From: Methylopila sp. M107
GTDB taxonomy: Bacteria; Pseudomonadota; Alphaproteobacteria; Rhizobiales; Methylopilaceae
NCBI RefSeq assembly: GCF_000384475.1
Contig: NZ_ARWB01000001.1
Location: forward strand, 4,144,123 to 4,208,122
DNA length: 64,000 nucleotides
Direction: 5' to 3'
The notes under the pieces are model-generated. The model saw only the letters and a program-made list of their open reading frames with translations. It was not told the origin of the DNA and did no database searches. A program made the translations under genes and the position numbers. Shown here one piece after another: positions 16,207-26,667 of this stretch. How positions within the stretch are numbered: the first letter of the stretch is position 1; each line of letters starts with the position of its first letter.

Positions 16207-18165
16207 TCAGCCCTGCGTGCGGACCTTCCGGGACGCCGTCGCGTTGGACGGCATGAAGGACTGGGTCCGCAGCAGCATCACCGACGAGCCCGCGAAGCGG
16301 TCCGTGCGGGCGCCGACGCTCAGATCAGCCGAGAAGCCGCCGACCAGGGCCGCGCTCGGCGAGACCATCAGCGAGGCGGTCTCGAACGGGTGCGTCATTT
16401 CGGGGCTCCACTCGACCGGAACCGAGCCGATGAAGGCCTGGTAGCCGTATTCGTCGAGCGGCGTCGTCACCAGCGCTTCCGGCGCGGCGAGCATGGCGCG
16501 GCGGCGCATCGGCGCGGTCGCAGCGGCGTAGACGGCGGCGGGCGTCATGTAGGGCGACAGCACGCGGACGTTCGGGTCGGTCGGGGCGGTCGCGGTGACG
16601 CGAGTCTTGGGCGCGACGGCGGCGCGGGTCTGCGCCGCGGCGCCGCCCAGGGCCGGGTCGGTCGCTTCCGGCGCATAGGCCATGGCGATCTCGCCGTCTT
16701 CGGTCTTGCGGCGGCCGAGGAAGGCGTCCGGCAGGCGCGGGAAGCTCGAAGCTTCCGCCTGCTGGGCGCCGGCGGCCTTCGGGTCGATCTCACGCGGCGT
16801 GTCGTTGGCGCGCGCAGGCGTCGGCAACGCGGCCAGAACCGCGATCGCGCTGTCGGCGTTCGACTTCGAACGCGGCGAGGGGATCGAGGAGGCGAGCGCG
16901 AGGCCCGGATTGGAGGCGTCGACCGGTCCGGCCTTCGCGGGCTGGGCGCCGGTGCGCCACGCCATGTCGGGAACGGCCGGCGCGGCGGCGGGTTCGGCGG
17001 ATGCGAGCGCGAAGCCGTCGGACGGCGCGGGCGTCGGCATCGGGATCGGCTTCGAGGCCACCACCGTCGGGGCGATGGGCGGAAGCGGCACGTTGGCGGT
17101 CGCGACCTGCATCTCGGCCTGGGCCGGGCGGGCCGGCGCGATCGGCGGCATCGGCACCACCGAAGCCACCACGGTCTCGGCCTGGACGGCCGCCGGCGCG
17201 GCGGGAGCCGCCGCCGGGCGGACCATGTCGGCCGGACGCGACAGCGGGAGCGGCGCGACGCGGGTCGTCGCGACCTTGACCGGAGCCGCAGCCTCGCCGC
17301 CTTCGTCGTCGCTGGACGAGGAGGTGGCGGCTGCGCCGCGGGCGGGGGCCGCCGCGACCTTGGTCTCGGCTTCGTCGTCGGACTGGTCGGCGCCGCCGAA
17401 CAGGCGGGCGAAGAAGCTCCTGCCGCCGCCGCCGGAGCCCGAATAGGCCGCGTCGAGCGAGATGTCGCCGCGCGTCTTCAGCTCGGCGAGCGCGACCTCA
17501 TAGCCCGGCATCTGGCCGCCCTCGGCCGGCTGATGGACCGTCTTGCCGCCCGGGAAGATGCGGGCGAGCTGGCTGCGGCTCATGCGCGGCCATGCGCGGA
17601 TGTTGCCGGCGTCGAGATGGACGAAGGGACGGCCCGAGGTCGGATAGAAGCCGACGCCGCCGCGCTGCAGGCGGATGCCGGCTTCGCGGACCGACGAGAC
17701 CGGCACGCCGGTGACGTAGAAGTCCATCGCGCGGCCGAGCATGTGCTGGCTGAACTTCGCGACGCCGTTGGAGCGGGCGCGCAGATAGGCGTTGGTCTCA
17801 GGGCTGCGATAGGACGAGACGATGTTGATCATCCCGCCGCGGCCGACCTGGCGGTGGACCTCCCACACGATGTCGAAGAGCCGGGGCTCCATCCGCGTGG
17901 ACTTGTTGTTGCGCCAGTCGCGCAGGAAATTCGAGAGTTGCTTCAGGCCTTCGGCGTCGTAGCGGCCGTTGCGCTTGAAGGTGACCGTGGTCGTGTCGCC
18001 GCGGTGCGTGTGGTAGAGCGTCAGCGTCCGGGTGTCGCCGTTCGCCTGGGCGTTCTGGGTGGCCTCCGAACCGGCGACCAGCGCAACGGTTCCAAGGAGG
18101 ACAGCGCCGAGGCCGCGCTTCACGAAGCGCTTCGCCGGGCTCTGAGACTTTGGGGCGTCAAGCAA
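16207..18165 (-). CDS. DUF882 (M15-like) periplasmic protein with long Ala/Pro-rich tail
   Basis: A 652-residue exported protein. An N-terminal signal segment (about 15-40) is followed by a DUF882/YcbK domain (about 45-210), related to the M15 D-Ala-D-Ala peptidase fold. Seen: LTLYHTHRGDTTTVTFKRNG, VSSYRSPETNAYLR, the zinc-site residues H141 and D148 (SQHMLGRAMDFYV) and H183 (FVHLDAGNIRAWPR). Residues about 250-530 are low-complexity Ala/Pro/Val repeats, and about 100 more ordered residues end the protein. The size is far above minimal DUF882 proteins. Its neighbour on the same strand is an L,D-transpeptidase, which fits a peptidoglycan role. The terminator at 16147 ends the transcript. Confidence 0.9.
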   Translation of the reverse strand: MLDAPKSQSPAKRFVKRGLGAVLLGTVALVAGSEATQNAQANGDTRTLTLYHTHRGDTTTVTFKRNGRYDAEGLKQLSNFLRDWRNNKSTRMEPRLFDIVWEVHRQVGRGGMINIVSSYRSPETNAYLRARSNGVAKFSQHMLGRAMDFYVTGVPVSSVREAGIRLQRGGVGFYPTSGRPFVHLDAGNIRAWPRMSRSQLARIFPGGKTVHQPAEGGQMPGYEVALAELKTRGDISLDAAYSGSGGGGRSFFARLFGGADQSDDEAETKVAAAPARGAAATSSSSDDEGGEAAAPVKVATTRVAPLPLSRPADMVRPAAAPAAPAAVQAETVVASVVPMPPIAPARPAQAEMQVATANVPLPPIAPTVVASKPIPMPTPAPSDGFALASAEPAAAPAVPDMAWRTGAQPAKAGPVDASNPGLALASSIPSPRSKSNADSAIAVLAALPTPARANDTPREIDPKAAGAQQAEASSFPRLPDAFLGRRKTEDGEIAMAYAPEATDPALGGAAAQTRAAVAPKTRVTATAPTDPNVRVLSPYMTPAAVYAAATAPMRRRAMLAAPEALVTTPLDEYGYQAFIGSVPVEWSPEMTHPFETASLMVSPSAALVGGFSADLSVGARTDRFAGSSVMLLRTQSFMPSNATASRKVRTQG

Positions 18166-18410
18166 TGATCCGTCCTGACCCTATGAGACCACTGGCGGCG
18201 ATTCCGTGACATGGAATCCGCCGCCGATCAGCAAAGTTTCAGCGAGAGTTGGTTAATGAGCGGTATCTAACCGCCGACAAACCTGCCCCCGATCCCCCGA
18301 TGTGTGCTTTCGTAGCGGCGGTTCCCGGCAAAAGCTAGCGCGAAATTGTGGCGCCGACGCAAAAACAGGCTGGTGTTCGCTTTTCGGACACTATTTCGAA
18401 GTGATCCGCG

Positions 18411-20360
18411 TCACCGCGAATCACCCCCGAAAAGGCGGTGAATCCAGTTGACGGACTTCGGCCGTTCCGCCGGCGCGGGCGCCGGCGTGACCGACGCCAC
18501 AGTCTCCTCGACAGGCTTCGGCTTGGGCTTCGGCTTGGCGATGATCTTCGGCGCCTCGTCCTTGGGAAGCGGCGGCAGCGGCTCGCCGCGCATCGCGGCC
18601 CTCAGCCGCGCGTCGAGGCCGTAAAGGTCGTCGCGCGTCTCGAGCTTGCCGTTCGGATCGATCCAGGCGGTGAAGTAGGTGAGGTGGACCGGGATCTTCC
18701 TGCCGAGCGTGAGGCTGCGCTCCTTGCCGCCGATCATCGCCTTGAGCTTGGAGCCCGACAGGCCCTGGTCGCCCGACAGGGCGTCGGCGAATTCGAGCGG
18801 CCGGTCGACGCGCACGCAGCCATGGCTCATTGCGCGCGCGCTTTTCTCGAACAGCGAGCGCGACGACGTGTCGTGCAGATAGACCGAGTGCTTGTTCGGG
18901 AACATGAACTTGATGTGGCCGAGCGCGTTGCGCTCGCCCGGCGGCTGGCGGATGCGCACCTTGTTGGCGCGGATGTCCTCCCAGCTGAAGTTCTCGACCT
19001 TGCGGCCCCGGCTGTCGACGACCTCGAAGCCGCGCAGCGACGAGCCCTGCATCTCCTTCATGGCGATGGTCGAGGGCACGTTCCAGTAGGGATTGACCAC
19101 GATGTGGTCGATCTCGTCGGAGAACACCGGCGTCTGGTTGGACTTCTTGCCGACGATCACGCGCGTGTCGTAGGTCGACCGGCCGCCCTCCATGATGTGC
19201 AGGCGGAACACCGGGATGTCGACGAAGACGTGCTTGGCGCCGAGGTCGCGCGGCATCCAGCGCCAGCGCTCCATGTTCATCTCGATCAGCTCGGCGTCGC
19301 TTCTCGGATGCGAGCCGGCGTTGAGCGCGCGGATCGTCACCTTGTTGACGAGGCCCGAGGCGCCGATCTTGTTCTTCTTCTGGAACTCGATGACGGCCTG
19401 TTCGAGCTCGAAGTCGTAATAGAGGTCGTCGGCCGCGCCGCTCAGCCCGAGACGCTTGCGCAGCGCCGGAACGCGCGGGTCCTCGAGGCCGGGCTCGATC
19501 AGCTTGCCGGCTGCGATCCGCGGCTGCTCGGGCGTGTCGACGCGCGTCGACCGCGCGGAGGCCAACAGCTTCCGGAGCTCCAGGAACTGGGGATGCTGGG
19601 GGTTGAAGCCGTCGAGCGTCGCCGCGACGTCGTGGCTCTGCTCGAGCGAGGACAGCGCGCCTTGCGCGTCGAACGGGCTCGGCTCGGCCGTGATCATCGG
19701 GCTGATCGACTTCGGCGAGATGCGGCCGCCCCATGCCTGGCGGCCATAGGCCAGCGCCGCGACCGACAAGCGGATCTCGGCCTGCGCGACGTCGGCGGGG
19801 GCCGTGGAGACGGGGTCCTCCGGCAACTTGAACGCCTTCGGGTCCAGTCCGTCTTCGCCGGCCTTGGCGATGCGGGCCTTGGCGGACACGGCCTTGTCGG
19901 CGAAGCGGTCGCCCGAAATCCAGAACGGCGCGCCCTGCCGGGCGGCGTAGAAGGCGGTGAGCGCCTCGCGGTCGGACTGGGACAGCTTGAACGTCGTGTC
20001 GGCCAGCGTCGCCATCACGGCGGCCGGCAGAGGCGCGAGGTCGGCGGCGACGACGGGCGCGGGCGGGGCGACCGGCGCCGGCGCGACGGGCGCCGCAGGA
20101 GCCGCCTGCTCGGACGGGGCCGGCGTGGCGGCGGGGTCGGCGATCGCGCCGGTCGAGAAGTCGCGCGCGCCGACGGCCGGCGGCGTGTAGAGCGGGTCCG
20201 GCGCCGCTGCGGCGATCGGGTTTTTGCCAGAGGTCTCGGCATGGGCGCTCGCGGCGACGAGCGCCGTCACGGCCGCGGCTCCGAGCAGGGTGTGAGAGGC
20301 GCGCATGACAAAGGTCCGCCTGCGGGCGGGCGCTTCGGTGCGGGTAACCATCGGCTTCAT
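18411..20360 (-). CDS. L,D-transpeptidase, YcbB-like
   Basis: A 649-residue exported murein L,D-transpeptidase that makes 3-3 cross-links, or links proteins to peptidoglycan, in the periplasm. Order seen: N-terminal positively charged segment and signal helix (about 18-42, ending AHAE), Pro/Ala linker (about 70-105), scaffold domain, PG_binding_1-like segment (RKRLGLSGAADDLYYDFELEQAVIEFQKKNKIGASG, about 305-345), and YkuD catalytic domain with the MSHGCVRV motif (catalytic Cys near 515). A Lys/Pro-rich stretch (KPKPKPKP) and a short WIHRLFGG end follow. This is the YcbB type rather than a short YkuD enzyme. It lies 245 bases upstream of the DUF882 gene on the same strand. Confidence 0.94.
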   Translation of the reverse strand: MKPMVTRTEAPARRRTFVMRASHTLLGAAAVTALVAASAHAETSGKNPIAAAAPDPLYTPPAVGARDFSTGAIADPAATPAPSEQAAPAAPVAPAPVAPPAPVVAADLAPLPAAVMATLADTTFKLSQSDREALTAFYAARQGAPFWISGDRFADKAVSAKARIAKAGEDGLDPKAFKLPEDPVSTAPADVAQAEIRLSVAALAYGRQAWGGRISPKSISPMITAEPSPFDAQGALSSLEQSHDVAATLDGFNPQHPQFLELRKLLASARSTRVDTPEQPRIAAGKLIEPGLEDPRVPALRKRLGLSGAADDLYYDFELEQAVIEFQKKNKIGASGLVNKVTIRALNAGSHPRSDAELIEMNMERWRWMPRDLGAKHVFVDIPVFRLHIMEGGRSTYDTRVIVGKKSNQTPVFSDEIDHIVVNPYWNVPSTIAMKEMQGSSLRGFEVVDSRGRKVENFSWEDIRANKVRIRQPPGERNALGHIKFMFPNKHSVYLHDTSSRSLFEKSARAMSHGCVRVDRPLEFADALSGDQGLSGSKLKAMIGGKERSLTLGRKIPVHLTYFTAWIDPNGKLETRDDLYGLDARLRAAMRGEPLPPLPKDEAPKIIAKPKPKPKPVEETVASVTPAPAPAERPKSVNWIHRLFGGDSR

Positions 20361-20429
20361 CCTTCGTCTACCCGGCGACGATGCGGCCGTCCGGGTCTGA
20401 ATTCAACACCGTCTTAGGACACGATCGCT

Positions 20430-21920
<1,491 letters not shown>

Positions 21921-22096
21921 TGGGCTTTCGCGAAACGTCGACGGACCGGCCGGTCGATCACGCCCGCAGCATCCGCGCGCAGGGTAAATGAGCGCTTAAG
22001 AATGCGGGCTCGCCTCGCAGGGCATTGATCGGTCCGGCCCCCCTTGCGATATGACGTTGCGTCCCCGCCCGAAGCGCGCAACCGAGAGACCAGACC

Positions 22097-23884
22097 TTGT
22101 CGCAGACCCAAGCCGCCCTCGGACATCTGCCCGAATGGAACCTCGCCGACCTCTATTCGTCGATGGACGCGCCCGAGCTCAAGGCCGATCTGGAGCGCTG
22201 CCTCGCCGAGGCGAAGACCTTCGAGGAGGCCTACAAGGGCAAGCTGCTCGACGTCGCGGCGCGCGGCGAGCTGCTCCGGACCGTGCACGATTTCGAAAAG
22301 CTCGACGAGCTGACCGGCCACGTCGCGTCCTATGCCGGGCTCGTCTATTCCGAGGACACGTCCGACCCGAAGCGCTCGAAGTTCTACGGCGACATTCAGG
22401 AGAAGCTGACCGACGTCTGGTCGCACCTGCTGTTCTATTCGCTGGAGCTCAACCGCATCGACGACGCGACGCTCGACAAAGCGCTCGAGGATAAGGGGCT
22501 GGCGCGCTACCGCCCGTTCCTCGACGACGTCCGGAAAGAACGGCCGCACCAGCTCGAGGACCAGGTCGAAAAGCTGTTCCACGAGAAGTCGCAGACCGGC
22601 GCGGGCGCATGGCGGCGCCTGTTCGACGAGACCATTTCGGCGATGCGCTTCGACGTCGGCGACGAGACGCTGACGCTGGAGCCGACGCTGAACCGGCTCT
22701 CCGACAGCGACGGCGCGGTCCGGGAGCAGGCGGCGCATGCGCTCGCCAAGACATTTAAAGCCGAGGCCCGCACCTTCTCGCTGATCACCAACGTGCTCGC
22801 GAAGGACAAGGAGATCTCGGACCGCTGGCGTCACTTCGAGGACGTCGCCGACGCCCGCCATCTGTCGAACCGCGTCGAGCGCGAGGTGGTGGACGCGCTG
22901 GTCGCGAGCGTGCGCGACAGCTATCCGCGGCTCTCCCACCGCTACTACGCCCTGAAGGCAAAGTGGTTCGGCGTCGAGAAGCTGCATTACTGGGACCGCA
23001 ACGCCCCCCTGCCGACCGCGCCGACCCGCACGATTTCCTGGGACGAGGCCAAGGACACCGTGCTCGGCGCCTATGGCGGCTTCGCGCCCGAAATGGCCGA
23101 CATCGCGCGGCGGTTCTTCGACGAGCGCTGGATCGACGCGCCGGCGCGTCCCGGCAAGTCGCCGGGCGCGTTCGCGCATCCGACCGTGCCGTCGGCGCAT
23201 CCTTACGTGCTGCTGAACTATCTCGGCCGTCCGCGCGACGTGATGACCCTCGCCCATGAGCTCGGCCACGGGGTGCATCAGGTGCTGGCGGGCCCGCAAG
23301 GCGCGCTGATGGCCCCGACGCCGCTGACGCTGGCCGAGACCGCGTCCGTGTTCGGCGAGATGCTGACCTTCCGCGCGATGCTCGATCGCACGACCGACCC
23401 GGCCCAGCGCAAGGCGATGCTGGCCCAGAAGGTCGAGGACATGCTGAACACGGTGGTGCGGCAGATCGCGTTCTACACCTTCGAGCGCAAGATCCACCTC
23501 GCGCGCCGCGAGGGCGAGCTGCCGGCCGATCGCATCAACGAGATCTGGATGGAGGTGCAGTCCGAGAGCCTTGGGCCGGCGATCGATCTGTCGGAAGGCT
23601 ACGAGACCTACTGGACCTATATCGGTCACTTCACCCACTCGCCGTTCTACGTCTACGCCTATGCGTTCGGCGACTGCCTCGTGAACTCGCTCTACGCGGT
23701 CTACGAGAACGCCTCCGAGGGCTTCGCTGAGCGCTACTTCGCGCTGCTGTCGGCGGGCGGCACCAAGCACCATTCCGAGCTCTTGAAGCCGTTCGGCCTT
23801 GACGCGACGGATCCTGCGTTCTGGAGCACGGGGCTCGGCCTGATCGAGCGCATGATCGGTGAGCTCGAAGCGCTCGAAGGCTGA
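22097..23884 (+). CDS. pepF: Oligoendopeptidase F, M3 family
   Basis: A 595-residue cytoplasmic zinc metallopeptidase that degrades oligopeptides. Seen: N-terminal LPEWNLADLYSSMDAPELKADLERC typical of the PepF clade, HPYVLLNYLGRPRDVMTLAHELGHGVHQVL containing HEXXH (H387, E388, H391), the third ligand region LTLAETASVFGEMLTF, and the C-terminal FYTFERKIHLARREGELP...YWTYIGHFTHSPFYVYAYAFGDCLVNSLY block. Start codon is TTG at 22097, preceded by GAGAGACC. There is no closer ATG that keeps the N-terminal motif. The 3' end overlaps by 26 bases the GTG start of the following frameshifted gene. Confidence 0.94.
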   Translation: MSQTQAALGHLPEWNLADLYSSMDAPELKADLERCLAEAKTFEEAYKGKLLDVAARGELLRTVHDFEKLDELTGHVASYAGLVYSEDTSDPKRSKFYGDIQEKLTDVWSHLLFYSLELNRIDDATLDKALEDKGLARYRPFLDDVRKERPHQLEDQVEKLFHEKSQTGAGAWRRLFDETISAMRFDVGDETLTLEPTLNRLSDSDGAVREQAAHALAKTFKAEARTFSLITNVLAKDKEISDRWRHFEDVADARHLSNRVEREVVDALVASVRDSYPRLSHRYYALKAKWFGVEKLHYWDRNAPLPTAPTRTISWDEAKDTVLGAYGGFAPEMADIARRFFDERWIDAPARPGKSPGAFAHPTVPSAHPYVLLNYLGRPRDVMTLAHELGHGVHQVLAGPQGALMAPTPLTLAETASVFGEMLTFRAMLDRTTDPAQRKAMLAQKVEDMLNTVVRQIAFYTFERKIHLARREGELPADRINEIWMEVQSESLGPAIDLSEGYETYWTYIGHFTHSPFYVYAYAFGDCLVNSLYAVYENASEGFAERYFALLSAGGTKHHSELLKPFGLDATDPAFWSTGLGLIERMIGELEALEG

Positions 23885-24424
23885 GTTCGACTACGCCGGA
23901 CGCGCCGCCGCCGTCGAGGCGGCGCAGCTTCGCATAGCCGAAACCTTCGCGAAGGTGGTCGACCGGAACAACCGGAGCGATCCCGCGACCCGCGCATGGC
24001 TCGCCGCGATCGAGCGCTTCCGCGCTGCGCTGGAGGCCGCCTATCCGCCCGGGTTCTGGGAGGCGCTTTACGGGCTGAGGGCGGGCGACACGTCCGGACT
24101 CGAGATCGTTATCGGGTTTCTCGAAGCCGACCCGTTCTTCTTCCGCAGCGGCTACGTGAAGGAGAAGGCGTCAAGTTCGTCGGTCGCGGCGGCCTCGACA
24201 AGGCGCAGGCCAAGCGGTTGCGGGCCGTCTGTCTCGCCGTCGTGGACGGCGGCGACCGACGGGAGTTCCGCAACTACTGCCGACTCGCCGGGCGGCTCGC
24301 GACGCCCGGCCTCCTGTCCGCCCTCGAGACGCGGGCCGCGTCCTCCGACGAGGGCGTACGGCGACGCGCCGTGTGGATGGCGGAGGCTGTTCGGCGAGGT
24401 CTTGCCCATCGCGCCGACGATTAA
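23859..24424 (+). pseudogene. Small conserved protein, apparently frameshifted
   Basis: Two overlapping frames read as one protein. The first (GTG 23859) gives AEFDYAGRAAAVEAAQLRIAE through FLEADPFFFRSGYVKEK. Near 24163-24172 this frame loses sense, and the frame two bases on continues with KFVGRGGLDKAQAKRLRAVC, VVDGGDRREFRNYCRLAGRL, and LAHRADD to the TAA at 24422. Adding one base in GCGTCAAG (24167-24174) would join them as ...KEKALKFVGRGG. The intact product would be about 188 residues, without membrane segments or signal. I do not recognise the family. Either the gene is recently broken or the assembly has a one-base error. It overlaps pepF by 26 bases. Confidence 0.65.
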
Positions 24425-24544
24425 GCGCGCGGTAACGATTTGCGCCCGGAACGCGCTTGACCGTCTCATTTCCGCAATTCGGCCTGATTCGTCTTCGAAT
24501 AGTTAATGTGCTACGGGGCGCAGAGATTTCTCAGGGTCCGACTC

Positions 24545-25606
24545 ATGTCAGAGCTGTTCCGCGCGGCCGCCTTCGGCCTGATCGCGTCGCTGATGGCGGC
24601 GACGAGCGCATTCGCGATCGAAGCCACGGCGGGCGAGGCCGACGCCGACGCGCGCCAGGCCGTCGAGCTGGTTTCGGCCGGGGTCGCAGCGCGGCCCGTC
24701 GGTGATCCGAACTGCCCGAACGTCACGCTCGCGCCGGACGGCGACAGCCGCAGATCGGACGGCGCTCGGGCGACGCTCGACGCGCTCGCCCGCGACTGCG
24801 CCAATCTCGGCGCCGAGACGATCGTCAAGGTCGGTCTCGTCGGCGAGAGCACGCGAAAGAAGAAGGGCGACGCCGACCAGGTCGACGCGCCGATCACCAT
24901 CCAGATCAAGGACGGCGAGGGTCACGAGGTCGAGGTTCGCAAGGTGAACCTCAAGGTCGAGATGCCAGAAGGCGTGCAGAAGGTCTCGTTCCAGCACGTC
25001 GAGGAGAACGTCTCGCTGCCGCCGCCTTCGGCGGACGGCTACGCCAAATGGACCATCGTGGTCGGGCTCGATCCGGCGGCTCCGGGCGAAGCCGACGAGG
25101 ACGAGATCGCCTCGACTGACGAGCAGGCGGAAGAGCCCGTCGCGAAGCGCTCGCGCTATTCGCGCTCCGGCCGCTACGATCGATCGGCGCGCGGCTATCG
25201 CTCGCGGTCGGCCCGCGTCGGCGCGATCCGGTCTGCGCGCGCGAGCCGCTCCGGCCGCCAGCGCATCGAAATCCAGCCGCAGTCCTCGCCCGTCGTCGTC
25301 TCGGCCAAGCCGCAAGGCGCGCCGGCCGCGACCATCACCACCACGACGGCCGGCGCCAATTCGGGCTCCGCTTTCGCCAAGGCCGCGGCGTCCTTCACAG
25401 AGCGCCGCGACCGGGCCCTTCAGCAGCAGCAGGCGAGCCAAGCGCAGCAGCGGCAGCCGGCCGCGGCGACCGCCGCCCGTCAGCCGCAGCGCCGCGCGCC
25501 CCAGGCCGCGCCTCAGCCCGCCGCGTCGCGCGGCGCGACCCAGCCGGCGTCGGGCCGGTCCGCCCAGGCCAGCCCCGCGCGTCCCCAGACGACCCAGACG
25601 AACTGA
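24545..25606 (+). CDS. Secreted protein of unknown function with basic and Gln-rich tail
   Basis: A 353-residue exported protein. The signal peptide is residues 1-22 (AAAFGLIASLMAATSAFA). The N-terminal half (about 25-190) looks folded: a cysteine pair in DPNCPNVTLAPDG and LARDCANLGAETIVKVGLVGES, then charged beta-rich sequence ending in YAKWTIVVGLDP. The C-terminal half is disordered: an RS/RY-rich basic stretch (RSRYSRSGRYDRSARGYRSR, near 205) and a Gln/Ala/Pro-rich tail (about 300-353). I do not recognise the family. The bipartite layout suggests a periplasmic domain with a wall- or polymer-binding basic tail, which is inference. A T-rich terminator follows at 25734. Confidence 0.75.
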   Translation: MSELFRAAAFGLIASLMAATSAFAIEATAGEADADARQAVELVSAGVAARPVGDPNCPNVTLAPDGDSRRSDGARATLDALARDCANLGAETIVKVGLVGESTRKKKGDADQVDAPITIQIKDGEGHEVEVRKVNLKVEMPEGVQKVSFQHVEENVSLPPPSADGYAKWTIVVGLDPAAPGEADEDEIASTDEQAEEPVAKRSRYSRSGRYDRSARGYRSRSARVGAIRSARASRSGRQRIEIQPQSSPVVVSAKPQGAPAATITTTTAGANSGSAFAKAAASFTERRDRALQQQQASQAQQRQPAAATAARQPQRRAPQAAPQPAASRGATQPASGRSAQASPARPQTTQTN

Positions 25607-25671
25607 CCCGCCTGCAAGGCCGGCGTCTTTGCGCGTAGATCGTTCTCGCGTGACTTTGACCCGATCACAGC

Positions 25672-25695
25672 CGTCATGCCCGCACGGGCGTGACG
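25672..25695. repeat. Minimal hairpin resembling family A repeat ends
   Basis: CGTCATGCCCG and CGGGCGTGACG flank a 2-base loop. These are the two outer ends of the family A repeat with no interior, as expected from an internal deletion or from a minimal unit. Confidence 0.55.
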
Positions 25696-25733
25696 GTCGG
25701 GTTGATCGCGCATGAACCGAATATGCTCTGGCG

Positions 25734-25760
25734 AAAGGCGGTCCTGCGGGCCGCTTTTTT
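25734..25760 (+). terminator. Rho-independent terminator
   Basis: Stem GCGGTCC/GGGCCGC with a TGC loop (25738-25754), preceded by AAAG and followed by six T residues (25755-25760). It ends the transcript of the secreted protein gene at 24545. It lies only 19 bases from the stop of the convergent gene at 25779. Confidence 0.75.
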
Positions 25761-25778
25761 GTGGGCGATCCCGAGCCG

Positions 25779-26090
25779 CTACTGAATTTCTTCGAGATCG
25801 GCGGTCCAGCGCCTGCAGGCGGCGGCTTTCGAGGGGAAGCGGGCCGCCCTGTCGGCGACGCGCTTGCGACCGAGCGCCAACTTGTCCGGCTCGAGCTGCT
25901 TCAGCACTGACGGCGTCGTCGCGAGCAGCATCGGGCTGAGCTTTTTCGCCGGGCAGTTGGCCGCGACCCACTCCGTCACCAGGGCTATGCCGACGAGGCG
26001 CTCGGCGCTTTCCTCGGTCGCGGCGGCCCCATTGGGCGACGTGGCGGCCATCAAAACGAGCATAGCGATCGCCGGCTTCAGCGGTGGCAT
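25779..26090 (-). CDS. Small secreted protein of unknown function
   Basis: A 103-residue protein with an N-terminal signal peptide (PPLKPAIAMLVLMAATSPNGAAA, cleavage near residue 24). The mature part has two cysteines (VAANCPAKK and AAACRRWTADLEEIQ) and a mainly helical, charged composition. The ATG at 26090 has GGGAGA 8 bases upstream. An ATG at 26117 lies inside a terminator stem and lacks a ribosome site, so the shorter start is chosen. I do not recognise the family. It is located after the ATP synthase operon terminator and is separately transcribed. Confidence 0.7.
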   Translation of the reverse strand: MPPLKPAIAMLVLMAATSPNGAAATEESAERLVGIALVTEWVAANCPAKKLSPMLLATTPSVLKQLEPDKLALGRKRVADRAARFPSKAAACRRWTADLEEIQ

Positions 26091-26112
26091 AGGTGCGTCT
26101 CCCTGCGGAAAC

Positions 26113-26140
26113 GACAAAGGCCGCCCTCGCGGGCGGCCTT
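26113..26140 (-). terminator. Terminator of the ATP synthase Fo operon
   Basis: Perfect 10-bp stem AAGGCCGCCC (26117-26126) and complement (26131-26140) with loop TCGC. Read on the minus strand the stem ends in GGCCTTTGTCG. It stands 33 bases beyond the atpF stop. Confidence 0.75.
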
Positions 26141-26172
26141 GATCATATGTCTCGGCGCATCGATGCGCCGGA

Positions 26173-26655
26173 TCAGTTCAGCTTCGAACGGATTTCCGAA
26201 AGGCCCTTCTCGAACAGCTGCGAGCCGAGATCGCCTTTGGCCTGACCGGAGAGGACACGCTCGGCGGCCGAAACCGCGGCGTCCGCTGCCGCTGCGCGGA
26301 CTTCCGCGACGGCTTGGCTCTCGGCGAGCGCGATCTTCTGCTCGGCAGTCTTGGTGCGGCGCGCGACGAACTCCTCGGCCTTGGCCTTGGCGTCGGCCGC
26401 ATAGGCGTCTGCGTCCCTCTTCGCGCTCGCGACGATCGCCTTGGCTTCCGCCTCGGCTTCCTCGCGCTTGCGCTTGTAGTCGGCCAGAACCTGCGCGGCC
26501 TCCTCGCGCAGCGCGCGGGCCTCGTCGAGCTCGGCCTTGATCTTGGCCGACCGGCTGTCGAGCGCGCCCGTGATCTTGGCGGGCACGCCCGCATAGACCA
26601 GGATCGCGATGAAGATCACGAATGCGACAAGGACCCAGAATTCAGCGCTGCCCAT
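26173..26655 (-). CDS. atpF: F-type ATP synthase subunit b
   Basis: A 160-residue peripheral-stalk subunit of the F1Fo ATP synthase. A single N-terminal membrane helix (EFWVLVAFVIFIAILVYAGV, residues 5-24) is followed by a long charged amphipathic helix rich in Ala, Glu and Lys, which dimerises with b' to hold F1. It is the last gene of the Fo operon, 12 bases after the b' gene, and is followed by a terminator. Two b-type genes are the rule in alphaproteobacteria. The F1 genes are not in the window, as usual for this group, where Fo and F1 operons are separate. Confidence 0.95.
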   Translation of the reverse strand: MGSAEFWVLVAFVIFIAILVYAGVPAKITGALDSRSAKIKAELDEARALREEAAQVLADYKRKREEAEAEAKAIVASAKRDADAYAADAKAKAEEFVARRTKTAEQKIALAESQAVAEVRAAAADAAVSAAERVLSGQAKGDLGSQLFEKGLSEIRSKLN

Positions 26656-26667
26656 GGGGTGCCTCCG

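Noticed and set aside
16390-20417. Long plus-strand frames (16390-18168, 18438-20417) antisense to the DUF882 and L,D-transpeptidase genes
   Set aside because: Arg/Asp/Gly-rich shadows without ribosome sites or family features. The minus-strand products are recognisable.
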